Shown here: in pieces, positions 8,153 through 17,357 of the stretch
How the letters are laid out: each line of letters begins with the position of its first letter
Position numbering within the stretch: position 1 is the first letter of the stretch
Source of the DNA: Knoellia sp. Soil729
GTDB lineage: Bacteria; Actinomycetota; Actinomycetes; Actinomycetales; Dermatophilaceae
Length of the DNA stretch: 64,000 nt
Reading direction: 5' to 3'
Assembly: GCF_001427985.1 (NCBI RefSeq)
Contig: NZ_LMSA01000004.1
Span: 604 to 64,603, forward strand
Notes under the pieces: generated by a model
Told to the model about the DNA's origin: nothing
Seen by the model: the letters and a program-made list of their open reading frames with translations, nothing else
Database searches by the model: none
Position numbers and translations under genes: made by a program

Positions 8153-9316
8153 TCACCGAGCCGGGGACCAAGTTCTGGCCACTCGGGCCGCTCGGGAGCG
8201 CAGGGTCCCCACCGGGTCGAGCATGGCCGCGTCCACCTGCTCGGCCGTCTCCGCGACGGCGTAGGTGCCACTGATCCCCAGGCCCATCGTCTCGCGCCGG
8301 CCGACCATGACCTGCCCGGCGAGCACGACGCTGGGCAGCCCGGCCTCGAGCGCGGCCACCGCCACCCCCGACGCGACCTTGCCCTGCAGGCTCTGCCAGT
8401 CGAACTTGCCCTCACCGGTGACCACGAGGTCGCATCCCCGCACGACGTCGCGGAATCCGACGGCGTCGAGAACGAGCTCGACCCCGCTGACCCGCCGACC
8501 GCCCAGCAGGTACAGGGCGTAGCCGAGACCTCCCGCCGCACCCGCGCCCGGCTCCCGGTCGAGACGACGCGGCGCCCCGGTGAGCAGGTCCAAGGGCTCG
8601 GGGAGCGTGCGGGCGACGATCTCGGTGAACCGGCCGAGCGCACTCTCGAGCTCTTGGGCGACCTCGGGCGTGGCGCCCTTCTGCGGGCCGAAGACCGCGC
8701 TCGCGCCCTTGAAGCCCAGGAGCGGGTTCTCGACGTCGGTGGCGATGACCAGGTCGACCCCCGCGAGCTCCTCGCGCACGGCCAACAGCTCTGACAAGGC
8801 GTCGTCGGGCGCGCTGGCGAGGGCCCGGCCGCCACGGGCGAGGTGTTCTGGGGGGCCTGCGCCGAGGGCGGCGAGGAGACCGGCTCCGCCGTCGTTGGTC
8901 CCGCTCCCCCCGAGTCCGACGACGATGCGTTTCGGCTTCTCGGCGAGGGCGGCGCGCAGCAGCTCGCCGACGCCCCACGTGCTCGTGAAGGCGGGGTTGC
9001 GCTCGTCCGCGCCAAGCAGGTGCAGACCTGCGGCCTGCGCGGACTCGATGTATGCCGTCCGCTCCCCCTGCGCGCCCACGAAGAGGATCGCTGCCGGCAC
9101 CTCACGGCCCAGCGGGTCGCTGACGGTGAGGGCGACCGTGTCCCCCTCGAGCGCGCGCGTGAGGACGTCGAGGAAGCCCGGCCCCCCGTCGGACAGGGGC
9201 AGCAGGGTCAGCGCGTCCAGGGGTGCGGTGTCGTGCCATCCGGCAGCCATCGCCTCTGCGGCCTGGGTGGCCGTGAGGGTGCCGGTGAAGCAGTCCGGGG
9301 CGATGACGACGTGCAC
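8153..9316 (-). CDS. glxK: Glycerate 2-kinase, GarK/GlxK type
   Basis: A 387-residue type I glycerate kinase that makes 2-phosphoglycerate from D-glycerate. Recognised from the N-terminal VVIAPDCFTGTLTATQAAEAMA (first part of the glycerate-binding domain), LPLSDGGPGFLDVL, GLGGSGTNDGGAGLLAALGA near residue 130, and VVTGEGKFDWQSLQGK near residue 290. The usual KGSL motif reads FTGTL, a conservative change. A TAGCGT hexamer (9323-9328) lies 6 nt before the GTG start, indicating a leaderless message divergent from nadA. Confidence 0.9.
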   Translation of the reverse strand: MHVVIAPDCFTGTLTATQAAEAMAAGWHDTAPLDALTLLPLSDGGPGFLDVLTRALEGDTVALTVSDPLGREVPAAILFVGAQGERTAYIESAQAAGLHLLGADERNPAFTSTWGVGELLRAALAEKPKRIVVGLGGSGTNDGGAGLLAALGAGPPEHLARGGRALASAPDDALSELLAVREELAGVDLVIATDVENPLLGFKGASAVFGPQKGATPEVAQELESALGRFTEIVARTLPEPLDLLTGAPRRLDREPGAGAAGGLGYALYLLGGRRVSGVELVLDAVGFRDVVRGCDLVVTGEGKFDWQSLQGKVASGVAVAALEAGLPSVVLAGQVMVGRRETMGLGISGTYAVAETAEQVDAAMLDPVGTLRSRAARVARTWSPAR

Positions 9317-9455
9317 GCAGGCACGCTAGCGCGCCCGGGCCCGGCCCCGCTGCACCAGTGGCGGGTTGCCCGGCCTCCCCTCCGCAGCGCCGCGGGGTCG
9401 CAGCGCGAGGGGGGACACGGCATACGGGCCGGTGTGGCGGCATACGATCGGGCAC

Positions 9456-10649
9456 GTGACGACGACACCCACCGCTCCCCTCCCTCTCCTCGTCCTGGGT
9501 CAGGGACGTGAGCTGCGCACGGAGCGCGGAGTCGAGTGCCCCGGTGACCTGCCGTCGCCGTCCGATGCCGGGCTCGTCGCCCGCGCCCGCGCGGCCAAGG
9601 AGGCGCTGGGCGACACGGTCTTCGTGCTCGGGCACCACTACCAGCGCAACGAGGTCATCGAGTTCGCCGACGTCACGGGCGACTCCTTCAAGCTGGCCAA
9701 GGAGGCCGCCGCTCGTCCCGACGCGCCGTGGATCGTCTTCTGCGGCGTGCACTTCATGGCCGAGTCCGCCGACATCCTCACCAGTGAAGAGCAGACCGTG
9801 ATCCTGCCCGACCTCGCGGCCGGCTGCTCCATGGCCGACATGGCCGCGATCGCGCAGGTCGAGGACTGCTGGGACCAGCTCGTGGAGGCCGGTGTTGCCG
9901 ACCGGACCATCCCGGTGACCTACATGAACTCCTCTGCGGCGATCAAGGCCTTCACCGGGCGCCACTCCGGGACGGTCTGCACGTCCTCCAACGCCAGGAC
10001 CGCGCTCAGCTGGGCGTTCGAGCAGTCCGGTGGCCTCGAGGGCGAGGGCAAGGTGCTCTTCCTGCCCGACCAGCACCTCGGCCGCAACACCTGGGCCCGC
10101 GACCTCGGTGGCTCGCTCGAGGACTGCGTCGTCTGGGATCCCGACCGTCCCCTGGGCGGCCTCACCGTCGAGCAGCTTCAGGCGGCGCGCATGATCCTGT
10201 GGCGCGGGCACTGCTCGGTCCACGGGCGCTTCTCGACCGAGGCGGTCGCTGCGGCCCGCGCCGAGATCCCGGGGGTCAGGGTCATCGTCCACCCCGAGTG
10301 CACCCACGAGGTCGTCCAGCTCGCCGACGAGGTCGGGTCCACCGAGAAGATCATCGCGACCATCGCCGCTGCCCCCGACGGAACGGCGTGGGCCGTGGGC
10401 ACGGAGCTCAACCTCGTGCAGCGCCTCGCCCAGATGTTTCCCAGGCAGCGCATCGCCTTCCTCGAGAAGAACGTCTGCTACTGCTCGACGATGAACCGGA
10501 TCGACCTGCCCCACCTCGTGTGGGCGCTCGAGTCGCTCGTCGAGGGACGGGTCGTCAACCCCATCCGCGTGGACGACCAGGTCGCCGCGGACGCGAAGGT
10601 CGCCCTCGACCGGATGCTGGCGCTGCCGGGTGAGACCAGCAAGGACTAG
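9456..10649 (+). CDS. nadA: Quinolinate synthase
   Basis: A [4Fe-4S] enzyme that condenses iminoaspartate with dihydroxyacetone phosphate to quinolinate for NAD synthesis. About 397 residues. Motifs: LGHHYQRNEV (substrate His), IVFCGVHFMAESA (first cluster Cys), AGCSMADM, TCHS-type region GTVCTSSNA, VHPECTHEV and NVCYCSTMNRI (cluster Cys). GTG at 9456 is chosen because TACGAT (9443-9448) lies 7 nt upstream, a leaderless arrangement; this -10 is part of a GGCATACGAT string. No nadB or nadC is adjacent, unlike the common nadABC operon. Confidence 0.95.
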   Translation: MTTTPTAPLPLLVLGQGRELRTERGVECPGDLPSPSDAGLVARARAAKEALGDTVFVLGHHYQRNEVIEFADVTGDSFKLAKEAAARPDAPWIVFCGVHFMAESADILTSEEQTVILPDLAAGCSMADMAAIAQVEDCWDQLVEAGVADRTIPVTYMNSSAAIKAFTGRHSGTVCTSSNARTALSWAFEQSGGLEGEGKVLFLPDQHLGRNTWARDLGGSLEDCVVWDPDRPLGGLTVEQLQAARMILWRGHCSVHGRFSTEAVAAARAEIPGVRVIVHPECTHEVVQLADEVGSTEKIIATIAAAPDGTAWAVGTELNLVQRLAQMFPRQRIAFLEKNVCYCSTMNRIDLPHLVWALESLVEGRVVNPIRVDDQVAADAKVALDRMLALPGETSKD

Positions 10650-10669
10650 GAACGAACCTGCCCTCGGAC

Positions 10670-11629
10670 TCAGTTGAGCCGGATCCAGGTCTGCCGGGTT
10701 CCCGCAGGCACACAGCCCCCGTCGAGCCCCGTGGTCGTCATCGTCGCCGCGTTGGACACCACCTCGGCGAACTGCGGCGCGCAGCCGGTGTCTCCGGTGC
10801 CAGAGGCCCGGCCTCGGATCGACCTGTCGAGCATCACCGTGAGGACTCCGCGGTGGTCCGGGTCGGTGGCACCGTCGCCGTCGTCGTCGAGGACGTAGGT
10901 CAGGGACGACCCGGTGTGACCCCTGCCGATGACGAGCACGCTGCCCGACTCCGGATGGAACCACGTTCCATCCAGCAGGCTTGTCGGCAGGCCCACGACG
11001 GTCTCGCCCTCGGGAAAGCGGGGTACGAGTGCCTGTGCTCTCGGCACACCGGGCGAGAGGCGCTCAAGGGTGAACTCGTCACCGCTCTCGTAGTCGGCAC
11101 ACGTGCCGCCCAGGGCCGTCACCGTGACCCCCGCCGGTGTCGTGCGGATGCGGAACTCGGTGCTGCATGCCGCGGTCGCGTTGGTGGCGGTGTAGCGGTC
11201 CGCGACCCGCCGGGTGACGGCCATGGCCACGATCTCACCCGTCAGGTAGCCGGTCGCGGTTGGGGTGTTCCCCATCCGGTCGTCATCGGTGAACTGCCAC
11301 ACATAGGGACTGTGTGGCACCTCCCGCCACAGACCGACGAGCTCGGGCGGGAGGAGGCGCGCCTCGACGGGCGCGGCACCGGCCGGACGCGCTGGTGGAG
11401 AGTCATCCGTGACCAGCACCGCTCCTGCGGCCAATGCCACAACAGCCACCAGGGCGGCCACCGCCAGCCGCCACCGTCGGCGGCCGCCACGCCGTCCTTG
11501 CAACCGCCCCGGACCCGCGAGGGCCGCTCGCAGGTCGTCCTCCATACGGCCGATGTCCTCGTCGGTGACGTCGAGGCCGTCCATGACCTGGTGCATCGCG
11601 TCGTGTGCCCGGGCCTCGAGAATGCTCAT
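10670..11629 (-). CDS. Membrane protein coupled to sigma factor; candidate anti-sigma factor
   Basis: A 319-residue protein: cytosolic acidic helix (1-45, DVTDEDIGRMEDDLRAAL), one membrane helix near 54-74 after an Arg-rich stop-transfer RRGGRRRWR, then about 240 extracellular residues with several Cys (CSTEF, GGTCADYE, TGCAPQF, DGGCVP) probably in disulfides. The ATG overlaps the sigma factor stop (ATGA, 11626-11629), so the two are translationally coupled. No zinc-binding anti-sigma motif is visible, so the anti-sigma role rests on context only. Confidence 0.75.
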   Translation of the reverse strand: MSILEARAHDAMHQVMDGLDVTDEDIGRMEDDLRAALAGPGRLQGRRGGRRRWRLAVAALVAVVALAAGAVLVTDDSPPARPAGAAPVEARLLPPELVGLWREVPHSPYVWQFTDDDRMGNTPTATGYLTGEIVAMAVTRRVADRYTATNATAACSTEFRIRTTPAGVTVTALGGTCADYESGDEFTLERLSPGVPRAQALVPRFPEGETVVGLPTSLLDGTWFHPESGSVLVIGRGHTGSSLTYVLDDDGDGATDPDHRGVLTVMLDRSIRGRASGTGDTGCAPQFAEVVSNAATMTTTGLDGGCVPAGTRQTWIRLN

Positions 11630-12183
11630 CGCGATGCCTCCATCTGGTCGTGCAGGGCGGCCAGCGCCCGGCTGGCATGCTTCTTGACCGAACCCACCGA
11701 CACGTCGAGCAGCTCGGCCGTCGCACGCTCGGTCAGGTCGAGGTAGAACCGGCACACGATGACCTCGCGCTGTCGCTGCGGCAGGCGCGCCACCTGCGCA
11801 GCCAGCCGTTGCGAGGCCTCGTGCGTGAGGGCGTCCGCATCCACGCCGGGACGGATGAGGAGCTCGGGGCGCAGCGGCTCGGTGGCGCGGACCCGGCGCC
11901 CGCGGAGCCGGTGCACGGAACGACAACGGTTGACGACCGCCCTGCGGAGGTAGGCATGCGTCGCCGTGCGGTCCCGCAGGGTGCGCCAGTTGCGGTAGAG
12001 CGACACGAAGGCGTCCTGCACCGCCTCCTCCGCAGCACCCCGGTCGCCGGTGAGGGCGTACCCGAGGCGCACGAGGTCGGCGCAGTGCGCGCGGAAGAGG
12101 AGCGGGATCGCCTCGTCACGGCCGCCGTCGAGCGCCGGCGCTCCACGCTCCGGTACTTCGACGCCTCGCAGTCGCCGGCTCAC
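11626..12183 (-). CDS. RNA polymerase sigma factor, SigE-family (ECF)
   Basis: About 185 residues. Region 2 is seen at AIPLLFRAHCADLVRLGYALTG and AEEAVQDAFVSLYRNW; region 4 at LPQRQREVIVCRFYLDL and VSVGSVKKHASRALAAL (helix-turn-helix). This is the short actinobacterial SigE-family type without C-terminal extension. GTG at 12183 is the only plausible start near the expected length. A GTCAACC element at 12213-12219 (reverse strand) upstream could be a -35 for autoregulation, which is a guess. It directs its unknown regulon together with the coupled membrane protein. Confidence 0.9.
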   Translation of the reverse strand: MSRRLRGVEVPERGAPALDGGRDEAIPLLFRAHCADLVRLGYALTGDRGAAEEAVQDAFVSLYRNWRTLRDRTATHAYLRRAVVNRCRSVHRLRGRRVRATEPLRPELLIRPGVDADALTHEASQRLAAQVARLPQRQREVIVCRFYLDLTERATAELLDVSVGSVKKHASRALAALHDQMEASR

Positions 12184-12307
12184 ACTGACAGAGTCGCACC
12201 GCGAGCCCAAAAGGTTGACCGATGGCGCAAACCTCCGGGAGCTCCGCCGCGGCCGGGAGGTGCACGGCCTCACGTCCTTGCCGGGCCGGGCGGACGCCGA
12301 CGGCCGC

Positions 12308-13378
12308 TCAGAGGGTGATGAGCCCGTCCGTGCCGACGTGCGGGTTGTTGCTCGTCGGCACGCGCTCACCCTCGGGCGGCGGGCCGGGAGGCGTGCCGTC
12401 GCCGAACGGGCGCCCGCCCAAGGACTCGCGCCCATGGGGTGTGGCCCATCCCGCGAGGTCCGGTCCGAGAGGCACGACCCCTGTGGGGTTGATGTCGCGG
12501 TGGACCTCGTAGTAGTGGCTCTTGATCTGCACGAAGTCCGTCGTGTCGCCGAAGCCCGGCGTCTGGAAGAGGTCACGTGCGTAGGCCCACAGCACAGGCA
12601 TCTCGGTCAGCTTGCTGCGGTTGCACTTGAAGTGACCGTGGTAGACCGCATCGAAGCGGGCCAGGGTCGTGAAGAGCCGCACGTCCGCCTCGGTGATCGT
12701 GTCGCCCACGAGGTAGCGCTGTGTGGCCAGTCGCTCCTCGAGCCAGTCCATGGCGGTGAAGAGCCGGTCGTAGGCCGCGTCATAGGACTCCTGGGTTCCG
12801 GCGAACCCGCACCGGTAGACACCGTTGTTGACCTCGGTGTAGACGCGCTTGCTGACCTCGTCGATCTCGGCGCGCAACGGCTCGGGATAGAGCTGCGGGG
12901 CGCCGTCGCGGTGGAAGTCGGTCCACTGCGTCGAGAAGTCGAGCGTGATCTGCGGGAAGTCGTTGGTGACGACCTGTCCGCTCGGTACGTCGACGACGGC
13001 GGGCACGGTGATGCCCTTGGGGTAGTCCGGGAAGCGCGCGAGGTAGGCATCCTTGATGCGCGGGATCTGCAGCACCGGGTCGAGGCCACCGGGGTCGAGG
13101 TCGAAGGTCCACGAGTCGGAGTCGTGCGTGGGTCCGCAGATGCCCATCGAGATCGCGTCCTCGAGGCCGAGGAGCCGGCGCACGATGATCGCGCGGTTGG
13201 CCCAGGGGCAGGCGCGGGCCACGACCAGGCGGTAGCGGCCGGGCTCCACCGGCCACTGCTCGCCGTCGCGGGTGATGCGGTCCTCGATGTAGGCGGTGTC
13301 GCGCTCGAACGAGGCCTCCACGTAGCTGCCCTGTCGGCTCTGGGTGTCCTGCTGCGCACCGTCACTGGATTCGGTCAT
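12308..13378 (-). CDS. Xi-class glutathione S-transferase fold reductase (glutathionyl-hydroquinone reductase-like)
   Basis: About 356 residues. The Xi-class marks are VVARACPWANRAIIVRR (CPWA catalytic Cys near residue 60), VPAVVDVPSG..VVTNDFPQI (thiol-binding Glu/Asp-Phe-Pro), and the all-alpha domain with YLVGDTITEADVRLF. Relatives reduce glutathionyl-hydroquinones. Most actinobacteria make mycothiol, so the physiological thiol here is probably mycothiol (inference). ATG at 13378 follows AAGGAG by 5 nt; that site lies in the end of the upstream dipeptidase gene, whose stop is at 13381, so the two are coupled. Confidence 0.88.
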   Translation of the reverse strand: MTESSDGAQQDTQSRQGSYVEASFERDTAYIEDRITRDGEQWPVEPGRYRLVVARACPWANRAIIVRRLLGLEDAISMGICGPTHDSDSWTFDLDPGGLDPVLQIPRIKDAYLARFPDYPKGITVPAVVDVPSGQVVTNDFPQITLDFSTQWTDFHRDGAPQLYPEPLRAEIDEVSKRVYTEVNNGVYRCGFAGTQESYDAAYDRLFTAMDWLEERLATQRYLVGDTITEADVRLFTTLARFDAVYHGHFKCNRSKLTEMPVLWAYARDLFQTPGFGDTTDFVQIKSHYYEVHRDINPTGVVPLGPDLAGWATPHGRESLGGRPFGDGTPPGPPPEGERVPTSNNPHVGTDGLITL

Positions 13379-13380
13379 GG

Positions 13381-14754
13381 TCACTCCTTCGGCATCGCGC
13401 CGAGCCGCGCGAAGAGCACGGCCTCGGCGACACAGACGTTCTCGAACTCGCCCAGGTGCAGGGACTCATTGGCACCGTGGGCGCGGGTGTCGGGGTCCTC
13501 GACCCCGGTGATGAGAATCGCGGCGTCGGGGAAGCGCTCGGCGAACGCTGCGACGAAGGGGATCGAGCCGCCCACACCGATGTCGACCGGTTCCTTGCCC
13601 CACGCGTCGGCGAAGGCCGCCCGGGTCTGGTCGTAGACCGGCCCGGTGACGTCGGCCGCGAAGCCATGGCCCTCGTCGTCGAGGTGGATCTCGACCTTGG
13701 CACCCCACGGTGCGTTGTCGCGCAGGTGCTTCTCGAGGGCGGCAAACGCGTCCGTGGGCTCCTCGTCGGGGGCGATGCGCATCGAGAGCTTCGCCGAGGC
13801 CGAGGGAACGAGCGTGTTGGACGACGTCTCGACCGACGGTGCATTGATGCCGATCGTGGTGAGCGACGGCTTGGTCCACATGCGCGAGAGCAGCGGTCCG
13901 GACCCGATCGTCGAGACGCCTTCGAGGAGGCCCGACTCCTCCCGCAGCCGCTCCTCGGAGAAGTCGAGGTCGGCGGCCTCGCCGGCCTTGAGCCCGGGAA
14001 CCGCGACGTTGCCCTCGTCGTCGTGGAGCGTGGCGATGAGGCGGACGAGTGCCGTGATCGCGTCGGGGACAGCGCCACCGAACATGCCCGAGTGGACGCC
14101 GTGGTCCAGCGTCGAGACGGTGACGACGACGCGTACGAGCCCGCGAAGGGTGGTCGTGAGGGCGGGCGTGCCGATGTCCCAGTTCATCGAGTCGGCGAGG
14201 ACGATCGCGTCGGCGCGCAGCTTGTCACCGTGGCGCTCGAGGATGGTCAGGAGTGAGTGGGAGCCGACCTCCTCCTCACCCTCGACGAACACCGTGACGC
14301 CCACGGGCAGGTTGCCGGAGTGCGCGCGCAGGGCGGCGAGGTGGGCCATGATCCCGGCCTTGTCGTCGGCGGCACCGCGACCATAGAGCCGGCCGTCGCG
14401 CTCGGTGGGCTCGAACGGGGCGCTGTCCCAGTCGGCCTCGTCACCGGGGGGCTGCACGTCGTGGTGCGCATAGAGCATGACCGTCGGAGCGCCCTGGGGT
14501 CCGTCGATGTGCCCGATGACCGCAGGGGCACCGCCTTCACGGACGATCTCGACCTCGAGGCCCTCGGCCCGCAGCAGCTCGGCCGTCGCCTCCGCCGACG
14601 CGTCGACATGGCTCTGGTCGAACGCGGGGAGCGACACGCTCGGGATCCGCGTGAGCGCCTCGAGGTCGGAGCGCAGCTGGGGCATGAGCTCACGGACGGT
14701 GTCGCGCAGCGTCGAGAGCTCGGTCGAGTCGGCCGGGATGCTTGAGTCAGTCAC
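13381..14754 (-). CDS. M20-family dipeptidase
   Basis: A zinc dipeptidase of about 457 residues. Metal ligands: YAHHDVQPPGD (His, Asp), GRGAADDKAGIMA (bridging Asp), FVEGEEEVGSHS (general-base Glu and ligand Glu), DSMNW, and the C-terminal AHGANESLHLGEF region. The lid/dimerisation domain lies near residues 200-330 (STLDHGVHSGMFGGAVPD). Cytosolic peptide breakdown is the expected role. GTG at 14754 is set by TAGGGT (14762-14767) 7 nt upstream. It is divergent from the DUF3043 gene. Confidence 0.92.
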   Translation of the reverse strand: MTDSSIPADSTELSTLRDTVRELMPQLRSDLEALTRIPSVSLPAFDQSHVDASAEATAELLRAEGLEVEIVREGGAPAVIGHIDGPQGAPTVMLYAHHDVQPPGDEADWDSAPFEPTERDGRLYGRGAADDKAGIMAHLAALRAHSGNLPVGVTVFVEGEEEVGSHSLLTILERHGDKLRADAIVLADSMNWDIGTPALTTTLRGLVRVVVTVSTLDHGVHSGMFGGAVPDAITALVRLIATLHDDEGNVAVPGLKAGEAADLDFSEERLREESGLLEGVSTIGSGPLLSRMWTKPSLTTIGINAPSVETSSNTLVPSASAKLSMRIAPDEEPTDAFAALEKHLRDNAPWGAKVEIHLDDEGHGFAADVTGPVYDQTRAAFADAWGKEPVDIGVGGSIPFVAAFAERFPDAAILITGVEDPDTRAHGANESLHLGEFENVCVAEAVLFARLGAMPKE

Positions 14755-14830
14755 CCTGCCGACCCTACCCAGCCGCACGCGCGGCGGAGCGCGGTGTGGA
14801 GGGCCCAGCCCCGCGGCATACACTCGGGCG

Positions 14831-15412
14831 GTGTTCGGACGCAGCAAGACCACCAACGACGAGCTCCTCGAGCGGGCCACCACGGGTGCCCGCGAGGGCG
14901 CCAAGAACCGGCCCACGCCCAAGCGGCGCGACCAGGAGGCGGCCCGCCGCCAGCCCCTCGTCGTGACCGACCGCAAGGCGGCGCGCAACACCGACCGCGC
15001 CAAGCGGCGCGAGCAGATGGCCAAGCAGCGCCAGGCCATGCTCAGCGGCGACGAGACGCACCTGCCGGCACGCGACAAGGGCCCGGCCAAGCGCTTCATC
15101 CGCGACTACGTCGACGCCCGCTGGGGTGTCGCCGAGTTCATGCTGCCGGTGATGCTCATCGTGCTGGCCCTGTCGTTCGTGCGCCAGCCGTGGGCGATGC
15201 TCATCGTGTTCACACTGGTCTACGGGCTCATCATCGTCGCAGCCATCGACACGTTCCTCGCCTGGCGCCGGATCAAGAAGAAGCTCGTGGCCAAGTTCGG
15301 CGAGAGCTCGGTGCAGCGCGGCGACGGCTTCTATGCCGCCATGCGCGCCTTCCAGATGCGACGCACCCGCATGCCCCGCCCGGTCGTCAAGCGCGGCGCC
15401 TACCCCAGCTGA
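14831..15412 (+). CDS. DUF3043 membrane protein
   Basis: About 193 residues: a long basic cytosolic N-terminus (KNRPTPKRRDQEAARRQP, AKRREQMAKQRQAMLSGD), the sequence RDYVDARWGVAEFMLPVML, two membrane helices (near 98-117 and 121-143) and a basic C-terminal tail. This is the actinobacterial DUF3043 family; function unknown. The GTG start is supported by TACACT (14819-14824) 6 nt upstream, itself part of a GGCATACACT string. Confidence 0.9.
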   Translation: MFGRSKTTNDELLERATTGAREGAKNRPTPKRRDQEAARRQPLVVTDRKAARNTDRAKRREQMAKQRQAMLSGDETHLPARDKGPAKRFIRDYVDARWGVAEFMLPVMLIVLALSFVRQPWAMLIVFTLVYGLIIVAAIDTFLAWRRIKKKLVAKFGESSVQRGDGFYAAMRAFQMRRTRMPRPVVKRGAYPS

Positions 15413-15424
15413 GGGACGACGTCG

Positions 15425-15640
15425 CTAGACGGAGGCGTCGAGCGGCATCGGTCCGTAAACCTTCTCGCCGTCCCGCTGCAACGTCACGGCAGCGACACCG
15501 GCCTCGGCCAGGTCGCGCCACACCTCGCCGAACCAGTTCTCGGCGTCGGACTGCGTCGGGAACGCCGTCTCGGTCGTCGGCTCGCCGGTGACGGCCGCCC
15601 CCTGCGCGTTCTCGTAGGTCCAGGTCCAGGCCTCGGTCAT
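15425..15640 (-). CDS. Small conserved actinobacterial protein
   Basis: A 71-residue protein beginning WTWTYENAQG and containing FPTQSDAENWFGEVWRDL. I recognise it only as a small conserved type with no known role. Its ATG overlaps the stop of the OsmC-family gene (ATGA, 15637-15640), so it is made together with that protein. Confidence 0.75.
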   Translation of the reverse strand: MTEAWTWTYENAQGAAVTGEPTTETAFPTQSDAENWFGEVWRDLAEAGVAAVTLQRDGEKVYGPMPLDASV

Positions 15641-16125
15641 GACTTCTCTTCCCTGTCGGTCGCGGTCGCAGCGATCTCGACGACCGCCTCGACGACGACG
15701 TCGGTGTTGAGTGAGTTGGCGATGAAGCAGCTCTCGTGAGCCTCGCCCATGAGCTCGTCGAACCGGCTGACGTCGCTCCCCGGCGCGACCAGCACCCGGG
15801 GGCGCAAGGTGATCCGGGTGAGCCGCATGGGCTGGACGTCCTGGGGCATGACGCCCTCGGCGTCGTCGGTGTAGTCGAGCACGTCGAGCCTGGCGCTGGC
15901 GGCGACGTGGAGGAAGGACAGCAGCTGGCAGGAGCTGGCCGCGAGCACGAGGAGCTGCTCGGGGTTGGCCCGGCTCGCATCTCCGCGGAAGTGCGGATCG
16001 GCACTGAGGGCCAGGCCTTCGGCGGCGGGGGGCACCCCTCCGTCATGGTCACGCGTGTATGCCGTGTAGCCGCCTCCCGTGGACCCCTCCCAGGCGACCG
16101 TGGCCCTGTAGGTGTGCTCGCCCAT
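15637..16125 (-). CDS. OsmC-family peroxiredoxin-like protein
   Basis: A 162-residue OsmC/Ohr-fold protein. Both catalytic cysteines are present: LAASSCQLLSFLHVA (about residue 66) and ESCFIANSLNTDV (about residue 132). Such proteins reduce organic or inorganic hydroperoxides with dihydrolipoyl or small thiols. SD GGGAGGAA lies just before the ATG. It is downstream of gcvT by 20 nt and upstream of the 71-residue protein. Confidence 0.92.
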   Translation of the reverse strand: MGEHTYRATVAWEGSTGGGYTAYTRDHDGGVPPAAEGLALSADPHFRGDASRANPEQLLVLAASSCQLLSFLHVAASARLDVLDYTDDAEGVMPQDVQPMRLTRITLRPRVLVAPGSDVSRFDELMGEAHESCFIANSLNTDVVVEAVVEIAATATDREEKS

Positions 16126-16144
16126 GCGCGTTCCTCCCTGTTCC

Positions 16145-17257
16145 TCAGCTCTCGCGGACGCCGACCTGGACGAACGGCGGCTTGGTCACCGTCGCGGGGA
16201 TCTCGCGGCCGCGCACGTCGATGACGACCTCGTCGCCGATCGCGACCGAGCGCTCGAGCTGGGCCAGGGCGATGCCCTCCTTGCGGGTCGGGCTGAACGT
16301 CCCGGACGTGACCTCGCCGACGACCTCGCCGTCCTTGAGGACCGAGCAGTGGGCCCGCGGGATGCCGCGGCCGGTGACGACCAGCCCGCGGTTCAGGCGT
16401 GAGGTCTTGGCGGCGCGCTGCTCGGCCAGGGCCTCCTTGCCCCAGAAGGTCTCCTTGTCCCAGCCCACCGCCCACGCGGCGCCCGCCATGACGGGGGTGA
16501 TCGCGGTGCTGAGGTCGTTGCCGTGCAACGGGTAGCCCATCTCGGTGCGGAGGGTGTCGCGCGCTCCGAGACCGGCCGGCATACCGCCCTGTTCGGCGAC
16601 CGCGGACGCGAGCGCGTCCCACACCGCTCCTGCGGCCTCCCACGTCGGCACGATCTCGTAGCCGCGCTCACCGGTGTAGCCGGTGCGGCAGACGATGACC
16701 GGCTGGCCCTCCCAGTCGGCCTCGACGAAGGACATGTAGTCGTGGTCGACCGGCAGGCCGAGGGAGGTGAGCACCTCGTCGCTGCGCGGACCCTGGACGG
16801 CGAACACGGCATACGCGTCGTGGAGGTTCTCGACCTCGATGCCCTCGGGAGCGGCGGCCCTCAGCAGCTCGACGACGCTCGCGGTGTTGGCGGCGTTGGG
16901 GATGAGGAAGACGTCCTCCTCGCTGCGCACGTAGGCGATGAGGTCGTCGACGACACCCCCGTCGTCCTGGCAGCACAGGGTGTACTGGGCCTGGCCCGGA
17001 CCGATGCGGCGCAGGTCGTTGGTGAAGCAGGTGTTGACGAAGTCGACCGCGCTGAGGTCGCCGGCGCGGCCACTGACGCGGGCCTTGCCGAGGTGGCTCA
17101 CGTCGAAGAGCCCGACGCGCTCGCGCACCGAGGTGTGCTCGGCGACGACCCCACCACCGGGGTACTCGATCGGCATCTCCCACCCGCCGAAGTCGGCCAT
17201 CTTGGCGCCGAGGGCGACGTGCCGGTCATGGACGGGAGAGTGCAGCAGCTCGGTCAT
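16145..17257 (-). CDS. gcvT: Aminomethyltransferase (glycine cleavage T protein)
   Basis: A 370-residue folate-dependent T protein. Motifs: [17 protein letters not shown] at the N-terminus, [12 protein letters not shown]-type segment ([10 protein letters not shown]), [15 protein letters not shown], the folate-Asp region, [12 protein letters not shown] near 190, and [18 protein letters not shown] near 225. It releases ammonia and forms methylene-THF from the aminomethyl group on lipoylated H protein. gcvH and gcvP are not in the window. TAGCGT (17264-17269) is 6 nt before the ATG, so it is probably leaderless. Confidence 0.95.
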   Translation of the reverse strand: MTELLHSPVHDRHVALGAKMADFGGWEMPIEYPGGGVVAEHTSVRERVGLFDVSHLGKARVSGRAGDLSAVDFVNTCFTNDLRRIGPGQAQYTLCCQDDGGVVDDLIAYVRSEEDVFLIPNAANTASVVELLRAAAPEGIEVENLHDAYAVFAVQGPRSDEVLTSLGLPVDHDYMSFVEADWEGQPVIVCRTGYTGERGYEIVPTWEAAGAVWDALASAVAEQGGMPAGLGARDTLRTEMGYPLHGNDLSTAITPVMAGAAWAVGWDKETFWGKEALAEQRAAKTSRLNRGLVVTGRGIPRAHCSVLKDGEVVGEVTSGTFSPTRKEGIALAQLERSVAIGDEVVIDVRGREIPATVTKPPFVQVGVRES

Positions 17258-17357
17258 GACGGCACGCTACCGCGAGGGCTCGACGACGGGCGCCGCTAGG
17301 GTGCTGGCCAAGGGGCGATGACCTCGCCTGCCCGGACCACCCCCAGGAGAACTCGCA

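Noticed and set aside
8035-9105. N-terminal extension of erpA (1,452-bp open frame)
   Set aside because: The frame above 8034 is another frame of the glycerate kinase gene; ATG at 8034 has a good SD and gives the normal family length.
17258-17357. Glycine riboswitch upstream of gcvT
   Set aside because: Only 100 nt separate gcvT and pepA, and a -10 element sits 6 nt before the ATG, leaving no leader RNA.
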